Positions 8,102 to 15,986 of a stretch of 49,128 nt of DNA are shown piece after piece (within the stretch, counting starts at the first letter, position 1; each line of letters begins with the position of its first letter). The notes below the pieces were generated by a model. The model saw only the letters and a program-made list of their open reading frames with translations, was not told the origin of the DNA and did no database searches. The translations under genes and the position numbers were made by a program. The stretch is from the NCBI GenBank assembly GCA_009885955.1, contig VFJS01000060.1, positions 1-49,128 of the forward strand. Reading direction: 5' to 3'. The stretch comes from Spirochaetia bacterium. GTDB lineage: Bacteria > Spirochaetota > UBA4802 > UBA5550.

Positions 8102-8830
8102 ATGTCAGTTAAAGAACATTACGACAATCATCTTGGAAGTTTTTACACCTGGATGACGGGCAATTTCCAGGATAGACAGCTGGAGTTTCAGAGTTTTCTG
8201 GAAAAAAATTGTCTTCATCCGCAATCAACGAAATCTGCCCTGGACCTGGGGTGCGGGAATGGGATTCAAAGCGTTTCCCTTGCAAAAGTAGGTTTTGATG
8301 TTATCGCGGTCGACTTCAGCAGGCAGCTGCTATCTGAAGTGGAACTGAACCGGAAAGAGCTCCCCATCAAAATTATCGAGGATGATATTCAGAATGTCAG
8401 GAAGTATCACCATGCCCGTCCTGAACTCATCGCATGCTGCGGTGATACCATCTCCCATCTTGACGGTATGGACAGCATAAACCGGTTTATTGCAGACTGT
8501 TCATCCATTTTACCCCTGCAGGGGAAAATTATTCTCTCCTTCCGCGACTATTCGATCCCCCTATGCGGAGACAGCCGTTTTATTCCTGTCAGAAGCGATG
8601 ATTCAAGGATTTTAACCTGCTGCCTTGATTTTGAACAGGCAAGGGTCAGGGTTACAGACATTCTGTATTCCAGAACAGGTAATTCCTGGATTCAGAAAGT
8701 CAGCTCCTATTATAAAGTCCGTCTCATTCCTGTTCAGATTGAATCAGTCATTTTAGAGCAGGGACTGAATGTGATATATAATCAAATCATATCAGGGATG
8801 ATAACAATCATTGCAGTAAAAAAAACATGA
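8102..8830 (+). CDS. Class I SAM-dependent methyltransferase
   Basis: The product has 242 residues. Motif I A-L-D-L-G-C-G-N-G-I-Q-S lies near residues 45-56, A-V-D-F-S at post I, and A-C-C-G-D-T-I-S-H-L at motif IV. The N-terminal Y-D-N-H-L-G-S-F-Y-T-W-M segment and the C-terminal beta-rich part resemble small-molecule methyltransferases of the glycine-sarcosine type, but the substrate is not determinable. It lies 72 bp after the exporter gene in the same direction. Confidence 0.82.
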   Translation: MSVKEHYDNHLGSFYTWMTGNFQDRQLEFQSFLEKNCLHPQSTKSALDLGCGNGIQSVSLAKVGFDVIAVDFSRQLLSEVELNRKELPIKIIEDDIQNVRKYHHARPELIACCGDTISHLDGMDSINRFIADCSSILPLQGKIILSFRDYSIPLCGDSRFIPVRSDDSRILTCCLDFEQARVRVTDILYSRTGNSWIQKVSSYYKVRLIPVQIESVILEQGLNVIYNQIISGMITIIAVKKT

Positions 8831-8866
8831 TGTATTCCATAATGGTAAGCGGCTGGAGAAAGTGTG

Positions 8867-9976
8867 ATGGATTCTCCCGGTAATGACATGGTAATGGGAC
8901 TGAGGGCCGGCGGGCGGGAACGGAACGTGGCGCTCACGGGCATCCTTGAACACACGGAACTCCCGCTGGCGACCGGGGTGCTTGAAGAATTGACGGAGTG
9001 CATCAATGATACCGCCTACGGCAACAACCGCCTGGCTGCGGATATTTTTCAGTACCTTTCCTCCAGCGGTTTCGATATCGGCCAGGCAATCCCCCTGCTT
9101 CTGGTAAAGGCAAGGGATAACGATGGATTCGGCCGCAGGGTACAGGGGATACTGCTTTCCTTTGCCGGGAAAAGCCTTCAGAATGCCCGGACGCTCAGGG
9201 ACCAGGCGGTGAAGGCCGGTTTCATCATGGAGCCGAGGCCTGCTGGATATAAAACAAGCGGATTCCTTCCCTACGATGAACCGGGATTCGATGAGCCGGT
9301 GTTTGAGGACCCGGCAGGGTGGGTCACGGAATTAAACGGCATCATTGAAAAATCGGTGCAGCCAAGGACATTGAGATGGCCTCCCGGTTACGGTGTGAAA
9401 ATTGGAGGAGGGAAACTGCAATGGTTTGCCGATGGGGGAGGCGGCTATTCCCAGGCCTATGACGAATTTCTCGTGAACGGGCCCCGGAGATTATGGATCG
9501 ACAGGGCAATGCCCGGGGAATGCCGCGTGGAAATATATCAAACCCTCGGCGCAGAGGCACCGGCGGTAAAACCGATCCCTGAACGGTGCCGGGAGATGGA
9601 TCAGATGTTTTCCGCCTGGGACAGGAGATACGGCCGCGGGAACCCGGAGTGCGAGAGCTGTTCGCTGATTCCGCCATGCTCATGGGAAACCAGGATTGAC
9701 GGGTTGTTTGTGGGCGGAGAGAAGGGGCTGCCCGGATCCCGGCACCGGTTTGTGGATATTCTACTGTTCAATGCCGGCACCGTTTCCGGCTGTCCCGAGT
9801 GCGGCAGGCTCTACGTACAGTCGCGGGAACATTACCGTGATGTATACCTGCCTGACGAAGATACGGAATACCTGGAAAAATATGATTCCGGGACAATCCT
9901 CGAACTGGTGCTGAAGCACGTGAGGGAGAATGAACCCTATGAGATCCTTGCATCAATTCCCGAAATGGAAAAATAG
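8867..9976 (+). CDS. Cysteine-rich protein of unknown function
   Basis: The product has about 369 residues. GGAG at 8855-8858 suits ATG 8867 better than the adjacent GTG 8864. The gene is clearly more GC-rich than the AT-rich genes to its left, so it marks the edge of the accessory zone. The N-terminal half is helical. The second half has two cysteine pairs, C-E-S-C...C near residue 265-275 and C-P-E-C-G-R-L-Y-V near 310-320, that could form a zinc ribbon-like site. The C-terminus is acidic. There is no signal peptide or membrane segment. I do not recognise the family. Confidence 0.6.
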   Translation: MDSPGNDMVMGLRAGGRERNVALTGILEHTELPLATGVLEELTECINDTAYGNNRLAADIFQYLSSSGFDIGQAIPLLLVKARDNDGFGRRVQGILLSFAGKSLQNARTLRDQAVKAGFIMEPRPAGYKTSGFLPYDEPGFDEPVFEDPAGWVTELNGIIEKSVQPRTLRWPPGYGVKIGGGKLQWFADGGGGYSQAYDEFLVNGPRRLWIDRAMPGECRVEIYQTLGAEAPAVKPIPERCREMDQMFSAWDRRYGRGNPECESCSLIPPCSWETRIDGLFVGGEKGLPGSRHRFVDILLFNAGTVSGCPECGRLYVQSREHYRDVYLPDEDTEYLEKYDSGTILELVLKHVRENEPYEILASIPEMEK

Positions 9977-10049
9977 CTGAATAGGAATGCGCATCGCCTC
10001 CTGCTGCTATTTTCAGGGGCCGGGAAAAAGCGTGCCCTGTTCCAGTGCC

Positions 10050-11324
10050 CTAACCAAGGCCATAGAGCCTGTATTCGCCGGTTTTCCCTTTAATGCTGAT
10101 ATGTGCATAGGGCTTGATGGTCAATTGTTTATTCAGTTTCAATGCCACTGCTTCGGAGATCAGGATATCCTCGTTTACGGTTTTGCATGAACTTTCGATA
10201 CGGCTGGCCATGTTGACAGTATCGCCAACCACTGTGTATTCCAGCCTGTCTTCACTGCCGATATTCCCGACAATGACAGGGCCGTAGTCTATTCCCAGGC
10301 CATGGTGTATTGTGAAGGCTCCCCGCTTGGAACGTGTTTCATTGAACTCAATGAGTGCCCGGCGTATTTTCAATGCTGCGAGTACGGCATTTTCAGCATC
10401 ATTTCCCGATGAATTGGGAGTCCCGAAAGTTGCGAGTATTCCGTCCCCTATAAATTTATCCAGGGTCCCGTTGAATTCAAAAATTATTGAGACCATAAAC
10501 CTGTGATATTCTGAAAGAAGAGTGAGTATCTCCTCCGTGGCATGAGTTTCGCATAACATAGTAAAGTCCCTGATGTCGCTGAACATAACCGCAACATCCT
10601 GTTTTTTTCCGGCGAGCAGTGATAATTCAGAATCCTCCTTCATAATGAGTTCAGCAACATCCGGGGAGAAATACCGTGACAGCTGGCTGTTTTTCACCTC
10701 GTTCTGAGCAGACTTGATTATGGTCCTTCTTGCGGTAAGAGCTATGAAAGAGAGGGTTATTCCGCAAAGAAGTATCACGATGACCGTGGAAAAATAGAGG
10801 AACAGGTTTATTGAAGGCCCGAGTATGGTCTCGCTGATATTGTCGGACAGTGTAAATCCAGGGCCCATGGCAGCATAAAAAAACAGCCCGGTCATGTAGA
10901 ATCCTGATGCAATAGAAAGAATAAGCGGGTACGCCGGCTTAAGTGCAAGGGTATTGACCGCCAGGAGAGAAAATATAACATAGGGGAGTGCCGTTTTAAG
11001 AAGATATGTGCGCGGAAGCGCTCCGGAATTTTCCGAATCATACCATATAAAGGGGATCACGGCAATAATGGTTATGTCTATTGCAAGGGAAATGTAGCCG
11101 GTAATTCTGACGCCCCTGTTTTTCGAGAGATAATATGCCGACACCGAGAGAATGACTGTGCACGGGATCAGGATAACGAAAATATGCATAATCTCCGCGT
11201 GGTCATGGATGTTTATCATCTGCATAACAATCATAATGATAAATAACAAAATTTTACCATATGTGGAAACAGTGGCTCCATTTTTTTCCTTCTCTCTTAT
11301 TAAATCCTCGCTTCTCTGAAACAT
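10050..11324 (-). CDS. Membrane-bound class III adenylate cyclase
   Basis: The product has 424 residues. About six hydrophobic segments (roughly 24-215) form a membrane module, followed by a class III cyclase domain (about 235-424). The metal-binding aspartates are in M-F-S-D-I-R-D-F-T and K-F-I-G-D-G-I-L. The Lys of D-K-F-I-G-D and the Asp of V-V-G-D-T-V-N-M-A-S-R are those expected for ATP selectivity, and the transition-state Asn and Arg (V-N-M-A-S-R) are present. It should make cAMP in response to a membrane or envelope signal. It is the first minus-strand gene and stands alone, convergent with the cysteine-rich gene. Confidence 0.9.
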   Translation of the reverse strand: MFQRSEDLIREKEKNGATVSTYGKILLFIIMIVMQMINIHDHAEIMHIFVILIPCTVILSVSAYYLSKNRGVRITGYISLAIDITIIAVIPFIWYDSENSGALPRTYLLKTALPYVIFSLLAVNTLALKPAYPLILSIASGFYMTGLFFYAAMGPGFTLSDNISETILGPSINLFLYFSTVIVILLCGITLSFIALTARRTIIKSAQNEVKNSQLSRYFSPDVAELIMKEDSELSLLAGKKQDVAVMFSDIRDFTMLCETHATEEILTLLSEYHRFMVSIIFEFNGTLDKFIGDGILATFGTPNSSGNDAENAVLAALKIRRALIEFNETRSKRGAFTIHHGLGIDYGPVIVGNIGSEDRLEYTVVGDTVNMASRIESSCKTVNEDILISEAVALKLNKQLTIKPYAHISIKGKTGEYRLYGLG

Positions 11325-11708
11325 AACTGCTCCATGTTTAAAATTATTTTAAGTTACAGGCACTTCAAAAAAGTAGATTATTCATCCCTCTGTATATTTC
11401 CATCCTGAATTTGATGTCATGTGATATCAAATTTAAATTATATTCCCGATATATTTCATGAGTCAACTGTTTAATTCTTAAAATTTATCCATAGGTAACG
11501 GGTATGATGTTGCAAATTATATTTACTGGAAATTCAGGAACACGGAATGGATATAGAAAAAATGCTCGACATATCAGCCAGAACTCTGATATGTTACGGG
11601 GAATAAAGCTCAAGACATTAATGCTGAAAGCTTGTGATCAGCCCTGCAAACTCCAGATTAACCCTGTCATGTGATGAAAAGTTCGCTTGATTGGAAAGGA
11701 TAGGTATT
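11325..11708. other. Divergent intergenic region, nothing recognised
   Basis: This 384-bp AT-rich spacer separates the divergently transcribed cyclase and GGDEF genes. It must carry both promoters, but I cannot pick either with confidence. No RNA gene, repeat or terminator is evident. Confidence 0.4.
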
Positions 11709-12575
11709 ATGGGTGAAGGAATTAATAGTATGAATGTAATTCTGGGAAATTTTCGCAAGATGAACAAGCATTTTAATTTTTGTATCATGGTTGTTCTTGT
11801 TCTGTTCATTGGATTTGTAGATGTTGTAACCGGATACGAATTATCCTTTGATATTTTTTATCTGATTCCGATTTCACTTTCTATTTACTTAATTGATTTT
11901 AAATCCGGATTTATAATTTCAATAGTATCTTCGATAAGCTGGTACTTGGCCGATATCCATGGGGGTCACGCATATACCAGTTATATAATTCCTGTCAGCA
12001 ATTCAATTATGCGATTAGGATATTTGATTCTTCACTCCTACCTTTTCTCAAAATTCCTGGAATTGTACAGGAAAACAAAGCTTGAATCATTGACAGATGC
12101 ATTAACACATATTTATAATATGCGGTATTTTCATAAATTATTTGAGCGGGAACTTCTGACATCCAGGCGGACAGGGAGTGAATTTACCCTGATATATATT
12201 GATCTTGATAATTTTAAAATCGTGAATGACACCTACGGACATTCAGCCGGGGATAGTGTATTAAAATCATTTTCAAAAATGGTAACTGAAAGCATCAGGC
12301 CCTCTGATATATTTGCCAGAATGGGCGGCGATGAATTTATTTTACTGCTGCCAGGAACAGGGTATTATGAATCTGATATATTAATTGATAGAATTAAAAA
12401 AAAATTTGAAAATGATAAGATTAGTAACGGCAAATTAATCAGTTTAAGCATGGGTGTGATAACATATAAATCCTTTAATCTGACCATAGATGAAATGATA
12501 AAAAACGTTGATGAAATCATGTACATGGTTAAGAAAAGCGGCAAAAACAGTATTGAACATATCGTGTGGGAATGA
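11709..12575 (+). CDS. Membrane diguanylate cyclase (GGDEF)
   Basis: The product has 288 residues. I chose ATG 11709 (AAAGGA 8 nt upstream) over the in-frame TTG 11691. Four or five membrane segments lie in residues about 10-120, including the V-T-G-Y-E-L-S-F-D-I-F-Y-L-I-P-I signature common to a membrane domain of GGDEF proteins. The cyclase domain (about 125-288) has M-G-G-D-E-F intact, and an inhibitory I-site R-P-S-D exactly five residues before GGDEF. It should convert two GTP to c-di-GMP and be product-inhibited. No EAL domain is present. Confidence 0.92.
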   Translation: MGEGINSMNVILGNFRKMNKHFNFCIMVVLVLFIGFVDVVTGYELSFDIFYLIPISLSIYLIDFKSGFIISIVSSISWYLADIHGGHAYTSYIIPVSNSIMRLGYLILHSYLFSKFLELYRKTKLESLTDALTHIYNMRYFHKLFERELLTSRRTGSEFTLIYIDLDNFKIVNDTYGHSAGDSVLKSFSKMVTESIRPSDIFARMGGDEFILLLPGTGYYESDILIDRIKKKFENDKISNGKLISLSMGVITYKSFNLTIDEMIKNVDEIMYMVKKSGKNSIEHIVWE

Positions 12576-12649
12576 GAATCAGAATAATTGTTTCCCGGAT
12601 GAACCGCATAAATTTTTTTTCATGAAAATCCTGCTACCTGGATAATAAT

Positions 12650-14014
12650 TTGGCTTATAAAAACAGTTCTGGAAATTTTACTGCCGGTAGCCTCTGGACC
12701 AATATTATTGACATGTCCTGGCCGATACTGGTCATCATGCTCCTGAATTTTTTTGTGGGCATTGTGGATGTCTATATCGCCGGACTCCTGAGCCCGGAAA
12801 TCCAGGCAGCAGTGGGATTCGTGAGCCAGCTTTCATTTTTGACAATCGTAATTGCCAATGCCATCAGCATAGGCGGCATTGCACTCATCTCCAGGGCGGC
12901 AGGAGCGGGTAATTTCGAAAAAGGGATTGAGATAGCAAGGCAGATACTCATTTTCGGCGGCGCGGTTGCCTTCTTAGTGATGATCCCCGGCCTGTTCTTT
13001 TATAGAGAAATGGTGGCTATTACCGGCTTCCCGGTTGAGATTCGGGAGACCGCGGGAAATTTTCTCAGGGTCTATTCCCTTGCCATGGGTTCCAATTATC
13101 TCCTGATAATATCCAACTCTATTTTCAGGGCAAACGGAGAGGTCAAAAAACCGCTCATCACCATGAGCATCGTAAGTGCCCTGAATGTGGCACTGAATTT
13201 TATTCTTGTTTTCGGGATATTTTCCTTCAAGGGGCTGGGGTACATCGGAATAGCAGCTGCATCATCAATTTCCGTGACGGCCGGTACGGTAATCAATCTT
13301 GTTTTTTTATCACGGGGGAGATGGGAAGGCTTATACAGGCGTCCATGGGGCTTCTCGCTTGACATAATCAAAAAAACAGTATCGTTAAGCTGGCCGGCTG
13401 CCCTTTTGCAAGTAGCCTGGAACGCAGGGAGCATAATCATCTATAATATCCTGGGCCGGCTCGGCAGTGAATCCATTACAGCGCTTGCGGCCATTACCAA
13501 CGGTTTCAGGATTGAAGGGCTGATATTTCTTCCGGCCTTTGCCCTCAACATGGCCGCCTCTGTTCTCATAGGCCAGAACCTTGGGGCAGGCAATCCTGAA
13601 AGGGCGGAACGCATGGGATGGAAGATCGCTTTGACCGGAGCCGGTGTAATGAGCGTTATGGCCATCATTATATTCATCTTCGCTGGGGATATTACCTGGG
13701 CATTTACCGGAAACCCGGCGGTCCATGCTGAAACGGTGCGGTATCTCAGGATCAATATGATCTCTCAGCCTTTCATGGCCATGAGCGTTGTGCTGGGCGG
13801 CGGGCTCCAGGGGGCAGGGGACACACGCGGAGCCATGTGGGTAGTGGGAACGGCAATGTGGTTCATACGGCTTCCCCTGGCCTGGCTTTTTGCCATGGTG
13901 CTTGGTTTCGGTGCACGGGGGGTGTGGGCGGCAATGGTGATATCCATGGCGATACAGGGGAGCCTTATGGCAATACGGTTCCGCGGAGGGAAGTGGAAGG
14001 CCATGAAAATATAG
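12650..14014 (+). CDS. MATE-family multidrug/cation efflux transporter
   Basis: The product has 454 residues with twelve predicted helices, the normal size for MATE. The start is TTG 12650; no ATG lies nearby that keeps the conserved N-terminus. N-I-I-D-M-S-W-P-I-L, the helix 1 P-x-x-x family pattern, and the second-half G-R-L-G-S-E-S-I-T-A-L-A-A-I and G-Q-N-L-G-A-G-N-P-E-R-A segments are typical of the NorM/DinF-like group. It would export organic cations with Na+ or H+. It lies 99 bp before the ArsR gene in the same direction, but the operator between them suggests separate control. Confidence 0.92.
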   Translation: MAYKNSSGNFTAGSLWTNIIDMSWPILVIMLLNFFVGIVDVYIAGLLSPEIQAAVGFVSQLSFLTIVIANAISIGGIALISRAAGAGNFEKGIEIARQILIFGGAVAFLVMIPGLFFYREMVAITGFPVEIRETAGNFLRVYSLAMGSNYLLIISNSIFRANGEVKKPLITMSIVSALNVALNFILVFGIFSFKGLGYIGIAAASSISVTAGTVINLVFLSRGRWEGLYRRPWGFSLDIIKKTVSLSWPAALLQVAWNAGSIIIYNILGRLGSESITALAAITNGFRIEGLIFLPAFALNMAASVLIGQNLGAGNPERAERMGWKIALTGAGVMSVMAIIIFIFAGDITWAFTGNPAVHAETVRYLRINMISQPFMAMSVVLGGGLQGAGDTRGAMWVVGTAMWFIRLPLAWLFAMVLGFGARGVWAAMVISMAIQGSLMAIRFRGGKWKAMKI

Positions 14015-14079
14015 GCACGCAATGCATTGCAAGTGAACCTGCTGCAGATGATTTTTTTGTAAAAATATGCTTAAAAAGG

Positions 14080-14110
14080 TTGACATGTAATACCGAAATA
14101 TTATCATGTC
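14080..14110 (+). promoter_or_regulatory. Inverted-repeat operator before ArsR gene
   Basis: GACATGTAATA (14082-14092) and TATTATCATGTC (14099-14110) form an inverted repeat around a 6-nt centre, with one extra base in one arm. TTGACA (14080-14085) overlaps the left arm and could be a -35 box. The arm contains ACATGTAA, also found in the palindrome before the following methyltransferase gene. The repeat ends only 3 nt before the ArsR start, so it is well placed for autorepression. Confidence 0.55.
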
Positions 14111-14113
14111 GAT

Positions 14114-14422
14114 ATGATTAAACATATTGATAAAAAAGATGTCCCAATGGAAATTATCATTACCATGCTCGATGCGCTGAAAGACAGTACACGGCAGGAT
14201 ATACTGTATCTTTTCAGACAAAAAAGTGAGTATTGTGTGAACGATATTGCCGGCTCCTTCAAACTGAGCAGGCCGGCAATATCCCACCATCTCAACATCA
14301 TGAAAAGGGCTAAGATCCTGAGTTCAAGAAAGGAGGGGAAATTCATCTATTTTTCTTTCAATAAAAAGTATGTGGTGGGGATGCTTGAGCAGTTTCTTCA
14401 TTACATTAAAGACTGCTGCTGA
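14114..14422 (+). CDS. ArsR-family winged-helix repressor
   Basis: The product has 102 residues. The winged-helix core reads L-D-A-L-K-D-S-T-R-Q-D-I-L, then C-V-N-D-I-A, then the recognition helix L-S-R-P-A-I-S-H-H-L-N-I-M-K, then the wing S-S-R-K-E-G-K-F-I-Y. The classical alpha3 metal site C-V-C is reduced to a single Cys, and the C-terminus ends in C-C, so a thiol- or metal-responsive role is possible but unproven. No ribosome binding site precedes ATG 14114; a leaderless transcript or a start at ATG 14147 are alternatives. It likely controls itself and the methyltransferase gene downstream. Confidence 0.88.
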   Translation: MIKHIDKKDVPMEIIITMLDALKDSTRQDILYLFRQKSEYCVNDIAGSFKLSRPAISHHLNIMKRAKILSSRKEGKFIYFSFNKKYVVGMLEQFLHYIKDCC

Positions 14423-14434
14423 AATTTTTTTTAT

Positions 14435-14446
14435 TTTACATGTAAA
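14435..14446 (+). promoter_or_regulatory. Palindromic operator candidate TTTACATGTAAA
   Basis: A perfect 12-bp palindrome lies 35 bp upstream of the methyltransferase start and just after the ArsR stop. Its core ACATGTAA is shared with the operator candidate upstream of the ArsR gene. I infer that the ArsR protein binds both sites. Confidence 0.5.
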
Positions 14447-14481
14447 CGTGCTTAAACATATTAAAATAAGGAGATATACAG

Positions 14482-15282
14482 ATGAAACGGAAAGGAATGT
14501 ACATACCCACGATTGAGGATGCCATTGAAATAAGCGGCATCGAGACCCTTCATCCCGGGGGATTTCTTCTCACCAGAAGGACAGGGGAGATTGCCGGGCT
14601 GATGAAGGGGATGAAGATACTCGATGTTTCAAGCGGCCGGGGTACTCAGTCGATTTACTATGCCAGGGAATTCAGCGTTGATGTCACCGGCATTGATATC
14701 AGTGAGGACATGGTGAGAACCGCCCGGCAAAAGGCTGCAGAGGAAAATCTTCAGGAGAGGGTCAGGTTTCATCATGGTGATTCCCAGTCACTCCCCTTTG
14801 CCGATGGTTCATTCGACGCAGTCATTAATGAATGTGCTGTGGGAATTCCTGATGACTCACAGAAAGTCCTGGATGAAATGCTCCGGGTGGTCAGGAAGGG
14901 CGGGACGGTCGTAATTCATGAGTCAACCTGGAAGAAAAAATTGCCCGATACTGAAAAGGAAGAGATTGCCGAGAGGTATGGGACGACTCCACTTGATCTC
15001 TCCGAATGGAGGAACATGCTTGAACGTGCAGGTGCAATAAATGTATACACTGAATTTGAAGAGTGGTCAAAACCTGAAATGTTCTGGAAAATAAGAAAGG
15101 ACCGCCATGTGAGGCACTGGTTTTTCATCATGAGCATCCCTGAAAAGATCCGGACAATGTTCAGGATATTCTCCAGGTACGGGATACGCGGCATCATCAA
15201 CATCCTGAAAAATGAAAATGTATTTTTCAAATCTGTACTTCATGGGAAACTGGGCTATGCCCTATACAAAGGCGTGAAATAA
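14482..15282 (+). CDS. SAM methyltransferase partner of ArsR regulator
   Basis: The product has 266 residues and follows AAGGAGATATACAG. Motif I I-L-D-V-S-S-G-R-G-T-Q lies near residues 47-57, with G-I-D-I-S post I and I-N-E-C-A-V-G-I-P-D-D at motif IV. The S-S-G-R-G-T-Q variant and the C-A-V-G-I-P-D segment mark a group of methyltransferases commonly sitting beside ArsR-type regulators. It lacks the cysteine set of ArsM arsenite methyltransferases, so arsenic methylation is not supported. The C-terminal third is basic and may lie on the membrane surface. The transcript ends at the strong terminator at 15330. Confidence 0.85.
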   Translation: MKRKGMYIPTIEDAIEISGIETLHPGGFLLTRRTGEIAGLMKGMKILDVSSGRGTQSIYYAREFSVDVTGIDISEDMVRTARQKAAEENLQERVRFHHGDSQSLPFADGSFDAVINECAVGIPDDSQKVLDEMLRVVRKGGTVVIHESTWKKKLPDTEKEEIAERYGTTPLDLSEWRNMLERAGAINVYTEFEEWSKPEMFWKIRKDRHVRHWFFIMSIPEKIRTMFRIFSRYGIRGIINILKNENVFFKSVLHGKLGYALYKGVK

Positions 15283-15329
15283 ATTTCAGGCTCCCTTCTC
15301 AGGCCAATGACTATTTATCATTTCCCATA

Positions 15330-15380
15330 ACAGAAAAAACCTGGTATTTCATGGGCAGAAATCCCAGGTTTTTTCTGTTT
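15330..15380 (+). terminator. Rho-independent terminator
   Basis: A perfect 15-bp stem, ACAGAAAAAACCTGG (15330-15344) with CCAGGTTTTTTCTGT (15364-15378), extends inward through ATTTC/GAAAT after a one-base bulge on each side. A-rich and T-rich flanks would let it work in both directions. It ends the ArsR-methyltransferase unit. Confidence 0.85.
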
Positions 15381-15439
15381 CTGCTGCACATCACCGGACC
15401 GCATAATTGAAAAAATGTTCAATATATAATATTTTGTTC

Positions 15440-15468
15440 TTGAAATGTTTATCCAATTATTGTAAATA
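15440..15468 (+). promoter_or_regulatory. Sigma-70-type promoter candidate for cheW
   Basis: TTGAAA (15440-15445) and TAAATA (15463-15468) are separated by 17 bp, 45 bp before the cheW start. This is a plausible housekeeping promoter judged only by consensus match in an AT-rich spacer. Confidence 0.4.
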
Positions 15469-15512
15469 TAACACAAATATGGTAAAAGTAAGGTTTTATA
15501 AGGTTATGATAG

Positions 15513-15977
15513 ATGGCTGTTAAAAACGAAAATTTTTCCAATTCATTGCAGATTGTCTGCTTTAAGATAGGCAGAGAGATATACGGCATTGACATTCTCA
15601 AGGTGCAGGAGATTCTGAAGCTTCCGAAGATCACAAGGCTCCCTAAATCCAGCTCCTACATCATCGGTGTGATTGATTTAAGGAGCAAAGTGATACCCAT
15701 TGCCAATCTGGGCCTGAAATTCGGCATCGATACAGGAAAAATTGAAGACTGTACCAGGGCAATAGTAGTTGATATCGCCGGAAAGAAGGTCGGCCTTGCC
15801 ATTGATTCAGTGAGCCATGTAATTAAGATTAAATCCGAGGATATTGAACCTCCGCCGCCCATTGTAAAGGGTATATCAGGCAAATATATCGTGGGAATCG
15901 CAAAACTGGAAGAGGGCTTTGTTGTCATACTTGATGTAAGCCAGATTTTCTCAGTCCAGGAGGTTAAGGAAATGTAG
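15513..15977 (+). CDS. cheW: Chemotaxis coupling protein CheW
   Basis: The product has 154 residues, the normal size. CheW bridges chemoreceptors and the CheA kinase at the receptor array. Conserved segments are Q-I-V-C-F-K-I-G-R-E-I-Y-G-I-D-I (13-28), V-Q-E-I-L, P-x-x-I-I-G-V-I-D-L-R-S-K-V-I-P-I (about 50-65) and G-L-A-I-D-S-V-S-H-V (about 91-100). It is a lone cheW, not next to cheA or a receptor gene, and converges on the gene at 15987 with a 9-bp gap. Confidence 0.95.
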   Translation: MAVKNENFSNSLQIVCFKIGREIYGIDILKVQEILKLPKITRLPKSSSYIIGVIDLRSKVIPIANLGLKFGIDTGKIEDCTRAIVVDIAGKKVGLAIDSVSHVIKIKSEDIEPPPPIVKGISGKYIVGIAKLEEGFVVILDVSQIFSVQEVKEM

Positions 15978-15986
15978 CCGGGTCTT

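Noticed and set aside
13385-14290. Long open frame (301 codons) on the minus strand
   Set aside because: It lies opposite the MATE and ArsR genes, is rich in His, Pro and Cys as expected for antisense of GC-rich codons, and resembles no protein.
14482-15282. Arsenite methyltransferase (ArsM)
   Set aside because: The ArsR neighbour suggested it, but the conserved cysteines of ArsM are absent and no other arsenic gene is present.
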